From Candidatus Andersenbacteria bacterium RIFCSPHIGHO2_12_FULL_45_11b (GTDB lineage: Bacteria; Patescibacteriota; Andersenbacteria; UBA10190), in assembly GCA_001817115.1 (NCBI GenBank), contig MHHS01000051.1, positions 1 through 40,920 on the forward strand: 40,920 nt of DNA, written 5' to 3'. Of the stretch, positions 9,065 to 17,158 are shown piece after piece; position 1 is the first letter of the stretch; the number at the start of each line of letters is the position of its first letter. The position numbers were made by a program, and so were the translations under genes. The notes beneath the pieces were generated by a model. The model saw only the letters and a program-made list of their open reading frames with translations. It had not been told where the DNA came from and ran no database searches.

Positions 9065-10513
9065 TTAAAAAACCGGGAACAACTCGACATCTCTCGTATC
9101 CTGTGTGTTTAACAGAAGCATTAAAAGATGCTCCATTCCTACTGCGATACCTCTGCACGGAGGCAGTCCAAACTTTAATGCATTAATGATATCCTCATTT
9201 ACGCCGTTTGACTGACCTACTCTGCGATATTCCATCTGCTCTTCCATCCTCCGTCTAAGAATCTCGGGATCACGCTCTGGATTAACAATTGTAACAGTAG
9301 GTCTACCATTGATAATCAAGAGAGTCTCATCAACAGTTGATCCACCTTCATTGATCTTGTAAAGCGGTGATTGAGCAGCCGGTAGATTTCTTAGAAAAGC
9401 AGGCCCAGTAATATGAGACATCACGTGCGTATACAAGGCTGTTGCTATTGTATACTTATTCTCCCTTATGGGACGAACAATTTCTGCTTTATCTAAAATG
9501 TGCAAAAGCTCTTGGACAGGACATGCTTCGTCATATCTTAAACCCGTACACTTTTCGATCTCTGCCATAAAATCATAAACCATCCAGTTTCCTGAACAAT
9601 CTATCTCTCCCTTTGGAGTAAGAATTGACGTTGAACCGCTTAACTGCATCAGCACGTCGCAAATCATGTCATGCGCCAAATCCTCCATTTCATCACTCGT
9701 CGCATATGCATGATACAATTCAAGAATAGTAAATTGTGGAAGTTTGCTAGCTGTGGAATCCTGGTTCCGAAATGATTTACCGATCTCAAATACCTTTGAG
9801 AACCCGGCAATCATCAACTTCCATAGGAATAGCTCGGACGTTAACCTCAGATATATGTCCCGATTACGTCCAGCTGCCCGTGTCACGAACGGATCAGCTA
9901 AACCTGCCTCAAAAGACTCTTGAAGCAAGGTCATATTTAATTCCTCATACCCTTTCTTGTAGAGAAATTGCCTGATCGCACGAAACACTGTCGAACATTT
10001 TCGGAAATGCGAGATTTTTTTCTGGTCCCGAATCAGCTGGAGATGTCTATGAGCATACAAGTTTGATCTCTTTCGAAAATCAATATTGCTATCGTATACA
10101 TCACTCGTCGCCTTTGACAGCAACGTGATCTTTTCTCCAAGAAAAACATCTTCGCTTGCGATCCTAAGCCTTATACCATCCAACATTACTATATCTCCAT
10201 ACTGCACAAGGGAATTTATCGTTTCAATGTTATCCAGCGTACGTATTAAAAACGCAGGAATAGATACCCCATTTCCCTCTATTTTTTCAAGGATAATGAC
10301 GTTTCTTCCTTCCATGGTGTCAAAGACACCAAGTCTAGATATTTTCCCAGTATTGTCAGAAAGCATAAGCCTTCCAACAAGAGTGGTCTTTTCTTCATAG
10401 GGCACGTTTTTCAAGGCGCAGACCTCGATAGCCCCCCTTGGCACCTCACGACGATTGGTAAGAGGATCGTTTTCGAGAGCAAAAACTCTCTTTCCTCCAT
10501 TTTTTTTCTGCAT
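9065..10513 (-). CDS. Lysyl-tRNA synthetase class II paralog with altered catalytic motifs
   Basis: OB-fold-like N-terminus; 'ADPFVTRAAGRNRDIYLRLTSELFLWKL', motif 2 'VFEIGKSFRNQDSTASKLPQFTILELY', motif 3 'RGIAVGMEHLLMLLLNTQDTRDVELFP'. Confidence 0.85.
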   Translation of the reverse strand: MQKKNGGKRVFALENDPLTNRREVPRGAIEVCALKNVPYEEKTTLVGRLMLSDNTGKISRLGVFDTMEGRNVIILEKIEGNGVSIPAFLIRTLDNIETINSLVQYGDIVMLDGIRLRIASEDVFLGEKITLLSKATSDVYDSNIDFRKRSNLYAHRHLQLIRDQKKISHFRKCSTVFRAIRQFLYKKGYEELNMTLLQESFEAGLADPFVTRAAGRNRDIYLRLTSELFLWKLMIAGFSKVFEIGKSFRNQDSTASKLPQFTILELYHAYATSDEMEDLAHDMICDVLMQLSGSTSILTPKGEIDCSGNWMVYDFMAEIEKCTGLRYDEACPVQELLHILDKAEIVRPIRENKYTIATALYTHVMSHITGPAFLRNLPAAQSPLYKINEGGSTVDETLLIINGRPTVTIVNPERDPEILRRRMEEQMEYRRVGQSNGVNEDIINALKFGLPPCRGIAVGMEHLLMLLLNTQDTRDVELFPVF

Positions 10514-10597
10514 AGAGAAAGACCTCCTTACTTATTTTGATTGTAAATGCACAAACAGAGAAAACTCTTTCCCCTATTTTCCATTACATATATTATA

Positions 10598-11554
10598 TTA
10601 TTTTATATGGGTTGTCAAATCAGCCGCAATGACAACATTTGAATTATTGGCTTCAATAGTAAGTTGCCCGCCAATAGGAAAAATCATATTTTCAACCGCA
10701 TGACCAAGTTCCCCTACCTCAATAACCGGAAAATTATATTTTTTCCCATATTCTAAAATGATATCGCTCACATTACGGTTATTCTCAAGAATTTCTTCCT
10801 TGCACATAAAAAAGTGACCGATAATAATTCCATTACAATATTTCTTAAAATTTGGTTGTTGAAATATTTGTGCAATATATGATTCAATGCGGGAAAAAGA
10901 CTCGCCAATAGATTCAATTATGAAGATAAACGGTTTAGAAACTGCGCGGATAGGATCACTGTCAGTGCCTAATAAGAGACAAAAGGAAGGTAAACAACCA
11001 CCCAGGCACACTCCAGTAGCTTTACCTGGCTTAATGACCTTCCACTGTAGATAATCAGGGTGATGCCGATAATTAATATAATTAGTAAAAAGAAAATCTT
11101 TTAAATGATTAACAGTGTATTCAGTTGCATTTTTACCAAGTCCCCAAATAACATCAATACCGTGATATGAAGTTTCACCCGTGTGAGCATATATAGCATT
11201 CAGCAATACGGTGATATCACTAACTCCAAATAATTTTTTAGGGTTTTGTTTAATAATGTTCCAATCTATGTCAGACAATAATTCATTTGAATTATCTCCA
11301 CCCTGTGTACAAAAAATTGCTTTAACCTTTGAATCTTTATATGCTTCTTCAATATCTGATATTCTTTCCGCAGCCGTGCCAGATTTATAGTACTCTTTTC
11401 CGCTGGCGTATTGACCATACTGCACCTTCAAGCCCATGTCATTAAGAATATCTACACCTCGGTTATAAAGTGCCATTGCTTCAGGATTATCCTTAATGGT
11501 AGCAGATGGTGAAATCACTGCTATAGTATCGCCTCTTTTCAATGTTTGATTCAT
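10598..11554 (-). CDS. S66 family peptidase, MccF / LD-carboxypeptidase-like
   Basis: 'TQGGDNSNELLSDIDWNIIKQNPKKLFGVSDITVLLNAIYAHTGETSYHG' carries the S66 nucleophile context and MccF-like 'GGxNSNxLL'. Confidence 0.87.
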   Translation of the reverse strand: MNQTLKRGDTIAVISPSATIKDNPEAMALYNRGVDILNDMGLKVQYGQYASGKEYYKSGTAAERISDIEEAYKDSKVKAIFCTQGGDNSNELLSDIDWNIIKQNPKKLFGVSDITVLLNAIYAHTGETSYHGIDVIWGLGKNATEYTVNHLKDFLFTNYINYRHHPDYLQWKVIKPGKATGVCLGGCLPSFCLLLGTDSDPIRAVSKPFIFIIESIGESFSRIESYIAQIFQQPNFKKYCNGIIIGHFFMCKEEILENNRNVSDIILEYGKKYNFPVIEVGELGHAVENMIFPIGGQLTIEANNSNVVIAADLTTHIK

Positions 11555-13227
11555 AGTCTTTTTATTAAGTAATTATTCAGAACTAAATAATCAATGTTAG
11601 ATTTTATAAATATTTTTATCGCATCTTTAGGCGTTTCAACCATTGGTTCTCCTTTGATATTAAAAGACGTGTTAATTAATATTGGGGTCTCTGATATTTT
11701 AGCAAATTCCTTTAAAAGAACATATAGCCGTGAATTTTGATTCTTAGATAAAACCTGCAACCTCGATGTATTATCGACATGAACGGCTGCCGGTATTTTT
11801 TTTGTTATTCTTTTATTTAATGGAGTGTAAGCAAAAAGCATATAAGGTAACGAGTCGGCAACCACTTTCGGAGGACAATAAAAATAGTCACTTAGGTCAT
11901 CAATGGTCATCATGGGAGCAACTGGACGAAAAGATTCTCGGCTTTTTATTTTATTCAAACGAACACGAGTGCTCATTTTTAACGGACTAGCAAGGATACT
12001 ACGATGTCCAAGTGCTCTTGGGCCAAACTCTGACGCTCCTTGAAACCAAGCTACCACATTATCATCAGCTAATAACTTAGCAATTTTGGGGGGGATCTTG
12101 TTATATCTAAGTTTTTCAAAATTAATATATTTTCGGTATTTATTAATAGCTTGTGTAAGAACTTTATCATTATATTTATATCCAAGATACACAGGCGGCA
12201 CACCCGATGAAATCTTTTTTTGGTTTCCATTGATTTGGTAATGTCCATAAAGAGCCGCTCCGATTGATACTCCGTTATCTCCAGGTGCACTAGGTATGTA
12301 AACACGCTTAAAACCAGACTTCTCTAAGATTTTAGTGTTGGCAATAGCATTTAAAGCCACTCCACCTGCGTAACATAAGTTTCTATGGCCTGTGACTTCT
12401 TTTATTCTTCGGGCATAAAATAGAACGACATTATTTATTATCTTTTGTACAGAAGAAGCGACGTCTGCAATATTTTTCTGTCCTGTGTCCCTATTAACTG
12501 TTTTTGCGATACAACGATAAAGACCGATGTTATCAATTTGATAGTATGTATCTTTTTTAACGCAATACTTTGAGAATTTTTTTACATACCGAGGTTTTCC
12601 ATAAGATGCAATCCCCATTAATTTACCTTCTCCGAAAGGTCCAAAACCACACAAAGAAGCAGTATTTTGATACAAGACACCCACAGAATTACTAAGAGCA
12701 ATAATCGTATTAGTGGAATGATTTATTTGACCAGTAACTTTTTCTAATAAATGTAGACTACCTCCGTGGGCAGAATATAGTGATACTGTCTCGAAACTGT
12801 CATCAAAATAATCACCCGCCCCATCTATCACAAGCACCGCCGCTTCAGTATAGGGTGATGTGTAGAAAGCATGAGCAGCATGTGCTAGATGATGATTTAT
12901 ATTTATATAATTATCCACAGGGACATTGGTCCCAGTTAGGTTTGATCCAACTATCATGCTTACTTGTTCCTCAATATGTTTATTGCCCTGTTTAAAATAT
13001 TTATAAAATCTATTGATTTTCTTTCGGAGAGAATCGATGGAGGGGTTAAGAAAATTAGAATCAAAGTATTTTGCTTCAGATTTTAAATTATATTGGCTAT
13101 TATCGTACTTTATACAGTGGCGAACATGGCTCAACCTCTCCTCTTCTATGGCGATAGAAACCTTACCATTTTCAACGATTGCAGCCGAACTATCATGAGG
13201 AGATAAACTTAATCCTAGAATAGTCAT
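11551..13227 (-). CDS. Carbamoyltransferase, NodU/CmcH/TobZ family
   Basis: 'MTILGLSLSPHDSSAAIVENGKV', 'INHHLAHAAHAF', 'GASEFGPRALGHRSILASP', 'LINTSFNIKGEPMVETPKDA'. Confidence 0.93.
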   Translation of the reverse strand: MTILGLSLSPHDSSAAIVENGKVSIAIEEERLSHVRHCIKYDNSQYNLKSEAKYFDSNFLNPSIDSLRKKINRFYKYFKQGNKHIEEQVSMIVGSNLTGTNVPVDNYININHHLAHAAHAFYTSPYTEAAVLVIDGAGDYFDDSFETVSLYSAHGGSLHLLEKVTGQINHSTNTIIALSNSVGVLYQNTASLCGFGPFGEGKLMGIASYGKPRYVKKFSKYCVKKDTYYQIDNIGLYRCIAKTVNRDTGQKNIADVASSVQKIINNVVLFYARRIKEVTGHRNLCYAGGVALNAIANTKILEKSGFKRVYIPSAPGDNGVSIGAALYGHYQINGNQKKISSGVPPVYLGYKYNDKVLTQAINKYRKYINFEKLRYNKIPPKIAKLLADDNVVAWFQGASEFGPRALGHRSILASPLKMSTRVRLNKIKSRESFRPVAPMMTIDDLSDYFYCPPKVVADSLPYMLFAYTPLNKRITKKIPAAVHVDNTSRLQVLSKNQNSRLYVLLKEFAKISETPILINTSFNIKGEPMVETPKDAIKIFIKSNIDYLVLNNYLIKRL

Positions 13228-13237
13228 AATAAAAAAA

Positions 13238-14101
13238 TCATTGATAAATATCAGGTCTCCTGTTTTTTATAATATTGAGGGCATTTAGATTTAATACTCT
13301 CTCTTCAATAAGAGAAGCTACTAAATCAACCTCTATGGTTAATTCTCCCAGTTTATCATCAATTTGCCCGAGTATTTTACCACTGGGTGCAATAATTTTA
13401 CTAGAACCGAGAAACTCCAAGGATTTGTTCTGGTTGACCCCGACTTGATTAGAAACAACCACTAAACACTGATTTTCCACAGCTCTAACTTGATCATAAA
13501 TATCAAAAATATTTTTACTCTGATCATTTATTTTCTGATCGTTATTTTGGTGAACATCAGTATATGCCCAGGCAGATATTATTATAATAATCTCGGCCCC
13601 TTTAAGGGCTAGAGTTTTGGCTGCCTCTGAAAAACATTTATCATAACAAATTAAAACACCAATTTTCCCCACGGGTGTCTGGAAAACCTCTAAAGAATTT
13701 CCGGGAAACAAAAAATAAGGCTCATTAGTTGCTAAATGAGTTTTTCTATAAACGTAATGAGTTTTATCTGGCAAAATAATGTAAGCACTATCAAACATTT
13801 GGCCGTAACCTAAGCTGTCGTCTCTCTCAATAGCTCCCAGAACGATAACCTGGTTATTTTTAGCCGCTATTGCTTTGATCTCCTGTAGAAATCGAATAGA
13901 TGTCGTATTAGTTAAATTAATGGCTGATTCAAGATAATATTTGATAGATTCTTGCTCTAAAAAAGGCATGTATCCCTGCACACAGGCTTCTGGAAATACT
14001 ACTAAATCGCTTTTGGCGTGCTTTAGTAGTATTTTCTTTATTGATCCGATATTATCTTCGGAGTTTAAAGTGGCTTTAAAATTGACAGTGGTAATTTTCA
14101 T
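13238..14101 (-). CDS. Carbon-nitrogen hydrolase (nitrilase superfamily)
   Basis: Glu-Lys-Cys triad contexts 'VVFPEACVQGY', 'YRKTHL', 'GVLICYDKCFSE'. Confidence 0.9.
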   Translation of the reverse strand: MKITTVNFKATLNSEDNIGSIKKILLKHAKSDLVVFPEACVQGYMPFLEQESIKYYLESAINLTNTTSIRFLQEIKAIAAKNNQVIVLGAIERDDSLGYGQMFDSAYIILPDKTHYVYRKTHLATNEPYFLFPGNSLEVFQTPVGKIGVLICYDKCFSEAAKTLALKGAEIIIIISAWAYTDVHQNNDQKINDQSKNIFDIYDQVRAVENQCLVVVSNQVGVNQNKSLEFLGSSKIIAPSGKILGQIDDKLGELTIEVDLVASLIEERVLNLNALNIIKNRRPDIYQ

Positions 14102-14104
14102 ATA

Positions 14105-14911
14105 TTATTGGTCAAACAAAGAGATTTGCTCCTTGATCGGTCTTTTGCGACTAATAATAACCCCATAAGAAAGATACTTATGATTCTTATTAAATAAGGT
14201 CATAGTCTTGTTAAGTCTCCTATAGATGGCTGACTCTATTTCCGAAGAATATTTTTTTTCTTGTGCTATCGTTCGACAATATAACTTAACATCATTTTTA
14301 CTAACAAGCTTGACTTTATCCGTGAAAGTATAATACTTCTCTAAACCACAGATCTTATATAAATTCATCCAGTACTCTAAGCCCCATGGTTCAATACTAA
14401 TCTCCAAGAGATTATTTAGATTATTCAACAGAGATACTGGCGGTTTTTTATGATAAAAGAAATTAATATCAATAACAAACCCCCAGGGTTTTACCACTCT
14501 GGCGTATTCGCTTATGGCCTTTTTCTTATTTTTAATAAATGCTGTTGAGCCACCAGAAAAAGCGACATCAAAGGACTCATCCTTAAAGGGTATCTCCATA
14601 CCATCGGCCACCAAAAAATTCACAAGATGGCCTAATGGATCTTTTGACTGATAAAGCTTTGCGGCCTCAACCATATTTGGGCTGATATCTATGCCCGTGA
14701 CATCTGCCTTCGCAAGATGGGCGATTTCAAAAGTACAATAACCAGTATTACAGCCTATGTCCAAAACTTTTGATTTGTGATTTATAAAACTGTTTTGTAT
14801 AGATTGTCTGACTGAAATTTGACCACCAGGGGGCCGATTTACCTCATTCAAAAGGGCCATAAACTCAACATATGGCATATTCTCAATTTGTTGTGCGCTA
14901 AGTTTATGCAT
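14105..14911 (-). CDS. Class I SAM-dependent methyltransferase
   Basis: 'KVLDIGCNTGYCTFEIAHLAKADVTGIDISPNMVEAA' motif I and 'ADGMEIPFKDESFDVAFSGG'. Confidence 0.88.
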   Translation of the reverse strand: MHKLSAQQIENMPYVEFMALLNEVNRPPGGQISVRQSIQNSFINHKSKVLDIGCNTGYCTFEIAHLAKADVTGIDISPNMVEAAKLYQSKDPLGHLVNFLVADGMEIPFKDESFDVAFSGGSTAFIKNKKKAISEYARVVKPWGFVIDINFFYHKKPPVSLLNNLNNLLEISIEPWGLEYWMNLYKICGLEKYYTFTDKVKLVSKNDVKLYCRTIAQEKKYSSEIESAIYRRLNKTMTLFNKNHKYLSYGVIISRKRPIKEQISLFDQ

Positions 14912-14926
14912 AATAATATATAAGAA

Positions 14927-15298
14927 CTATCTAAAAATTTCCTTTTTATCTACTGATAAAGGTATAAAATATTCACAAATTTCAGAAAACAGTTTTCTGC
15001 AAGTTTCCTCATTATTTTGTGAATAATTACACAAAAAAACATCTAACGTTATATATTGCAATTCCGGCCAGGTATGTACTGAAATATGTGATTCCATCAA
15101 ACAAACGACACCAGTGAACCCCTCCGTCTTTCCAAATTTATGGTAATAAGATCCTAGTTCTCGGAGTTTATGTTTCTTAATGAGACTACTTAAAAAAAGT
15201 TTAAATGCCTTTTTTGACCCAGCTTTGATAAGAGACCCTGTTTGGATTTGGCCTAAAATGTGTAGACCGGTAATAACTTTTTTATTCTTGTTACTCAT
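14927..15298 (-). CDS. speD: S-adenosylmethionine decarboxylase family protein (class 1b SpeD-like)
   Basis: 'CLMESHISVHTWPELQYITLDVFLCN' contains the self-cleavage Ser, catalytic His and Cys contexts. Confidence 0.9.
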   Translation of the reverse strand: MSNKNKKVITGLHILGQIQTGSLIKAGSKKAFKLFLSSLIKKHKLRELGSYYHKFGKTEGFTGVVCLMESHISVHTWPELQYITLDVFLCNYSQNNEETCRKLFSEICEYFIPLSVDKKEIFR

Positions 15299-15322
15299 TG
15301 CAGTTATTTTAATTTTATCTTA

Positions 15323-16375
15323 CTATGGATATGTTCTAATATTTTTTAACCGCGGATATAAGATTGCGTCACGTATATTATTTTGGCCAAGGATCCAAGT
15401 AATAAACCTCTCTATTCCTAAACCAAAACCAGACGTACCGCTATAATTTGCAAGGTCTCTAAGATGTATATACCACTCATAAGAATCGGTGGAAATATTT
15501 TGACGAAACAGCGACTCAAGTATTTCTTTTTTATTATCTTGTCTTTGACCACACCCAATAATTTCGCCACCAAAGGCTCCCTCAAATAAAGGAGGAAATA
15601 TTAGATCGGCATTAAGCACCTTTTCAGAATCCTTTGGATCTGGCTTTTGATAAAAAGGAACCCTATCACGGTCATAACCGTATATCCAAAAAGGAGTTTT
15701 ATATCTGAGCAACTGACTTAAAATAATCTCACTATTTGATTTTAGATCACGACCATGTTTAGTGTAATTTACAAGTCGCCCGAATCCATTTTCCTCCAAT
15801 AGTCCAACAGCTTCATCAAAAGTTATGCGAGGAAATTTTTGCGCCTTTAACACAGCCTCAATTGAGGTTCTAGTCGCTTTATCGTCTAAAGCTAATTTTT
15901 CAACAATATCAGGCAAATCTTTTATTGTTTTTACTAAAATTTTAATGTACTTCTCAACTAAAGGAATCAGATCATCAATTTGACCTCTTATTTCAGCTTC
16001 ACAATGGTAAAACTGATTAAGATGTTTCTCATCTGGATTCTCCCCGCGCATTGATGGTAAATAACAATAGACTTTATCGAAGCCATTCATTAGTACTGGT
16101 TCAAGACCAAATTGTGCTGAATCTACAAGAAAAGTTTTAAGATCGCCAAATTTAATCGATATAGCTTCAGAATCTGAGCTAGGTCCCATAGGAGAAGAAA
16201 TGCTAGGCGTGATCATAAATAAGTCAACATTATAGGCCCCCTGTGTTTCTGACCAATATTTATCAGTTGCAATTTTAATATAATGCCTCAATTTGGTTAA
16301 TTCTCTAAAATATTGAGAATCTGCGACTCTTAAATAATGTGTTCTTGGATTATACTTTGGAATATTAAGTTTCAT
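15323..16375 (-). CDS. Asparaginyl-tRNA synthetase-like class II ligase lacking the N-terminal anticodon-binding domain (archaeal AsnA-like)
   Basis: Motif 2 'SMRGENPDEKHLNQFYHCEAEI'; 'GGEIIGCGQRQDN...YEWYIHLRDLANYSGTSGFGLGIERFITWILGQNNIRDAILYPR'; no OB-fold in the first ~50 aa. Confidence 0.87.
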   Translation of the reverse strand: MKLNIPKYNPRTHYLRVADSQYFRELTKLRHYIKIATDKYWSETQGAYNVDLFMITPSISSPMGPSSDSEAISIKFGDLKTFLVDSAQFGLEPVLMNGFDKVYCYLPSMRGENPDEKHLNQFYHCEAEIRGQIDDLIPLVEKYIKILVKTIKDLPDIVEKLALDDKATRTSIEAVLKAQKFPRITFDEAVGLLEENGFGRLVNYTKHGRDLKSNSEIILSQLLRYKTPFWIYGYDRDRVPFYQKPDPKDSEKVLNADLIFPPLFEGAFGGEIIGCGQRQDNKKEILESLFRQNISTDSYEWYIHLRDLANYSGTSGFGLGIERFITWILGQNNIRDAILYPRLKNIRTYP

Positions 16376-16500
16376 AGCAGTTATAAAGTATTTTATTTAA
16401 AGTATACTAACTAAATGATGATTTGTACTGGGAAAGGTTAATTTAATTATACTTTTGATAACAAACGCATTATACAAATCTTTACATAATAAGTCAATCT

Positions 16501-17013
16501 CCACGGGCTTACGCCCGTGGCATGTATGTTAGAACGCAAGCATAGCTTGTCCTGAATCCTCTTTGCCCTGCATCTTGATATACCTTCGTATGATGTCTTC
16601 ATTCACCCCTACGGTAGAGACAAAGTACCCATCTGACCAGAAGCCTCCACCCCAGTATATCTGTTTGATGAAGGGGCATTTTTCGCGTATGGCGCGGCTG
16701 GTATTTGTTTTAATGATGCGTACGGCAGTTCCTGGTGCCATTTTTGGGGGAATGGAAATGAGGAGGTGGAGGTGATCTACGTCATGGTTAATCTCCTTAA
16801 ACTCGATTTCGGAGTAGTGCTTCCTAATCTCTTGCAACTTCAGCGCCATAAACGCAAAAATTCCTTCGTTAATGACCTTACGGCGGTACTTGGGTGTCAG
16901 GACTACGTGGTATTCACACAAATACACTGCGTGGGCTTGTTTCCGGTATCTCATGTCTCCATGATACTAGAGGATTCAGGAATCCACTCCTTCCCTCGGG
17001 CTTACGCCCGGGG
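16501..17013 (-). mobile_element. IS200/IS605-family insertion sequence with flanking hairpins, no tnpB
   Basis: ccacgggc-ttac-gcccgtgg (16501-16520) and cctcgggc-ttac-gcccgggg (16994-17013) bracket an intact TnpA; true ends probably lie slightly outside. Confidence 0.85.
16529..16954 (-). CDS. tnpA: IS200/IS605 family transposase TnpA (HUH Y1)
   Basis: 'EYHVVLTPKYRRKV', HUH 'DVDHLHLLISIPP', C-terminal 'DIIRRYIKMQ' with candidate catalytic Tyr. Confidence 0.93.
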   Translation of the reverse strand: MRYRKQAHAVYLCEYHVVLTPKYRRKVINEGIFAFMALKLQEIRKHYSEIEFKEINHDVDHLHLLISIPPKMAPGTAVRIIKTNTSRAIREKCPFIKQIYWGGGFWSDGYFVSTVGVNEDIIRRYIKMQGKEDSGQAMLAF

Positions 17014-17064
17014 CATGAAATTAGGTGGAGTCAAATTCTTACATGTCTAATTTGTCATATTTTC

Positions 17065-17092
17065 TTGACACTTCTTATTTTGTCGCTATAGA
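17065..17092 (+). promoter_or_regulatory. Candidate sigma70-like promoter overlapping an inverted repeat
   Basis: ttgaca - 16 bp - tataga; TTTTGTC-gctata-GACAAAA inverted repeat covers the -10. Confidence 0.5.
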
Positions 17093-17158
17093 CAAAAAAG
17101 TAATCCTTGCTATTCTCCATACGTAGTAGTTCGTTCCAACTTGAAAAGGAGGTTTTTG

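Noticed and set aside
9065-10513. LysRS-like gene as the normal housekeeping lysS
   Set aside because: Several conserved class II active-site residues are altered (FRNQ, SKLPQF, GMEH), so a canonical assignment is not supported, although a genome-wide check for another lysS is needed.
16376-16500. T-box or other riboswitch leader upstream of the synthetase-like operon
   Set aside because: The region is only about 125 bp, AT-rich, and I could not identify a T-box sequence or convincing stems.
16501-17013. IS605-type element carrying tnpB with guide RNA function
   Set aside because: No TnpB ORF in or beside the element; only TnpA is present.
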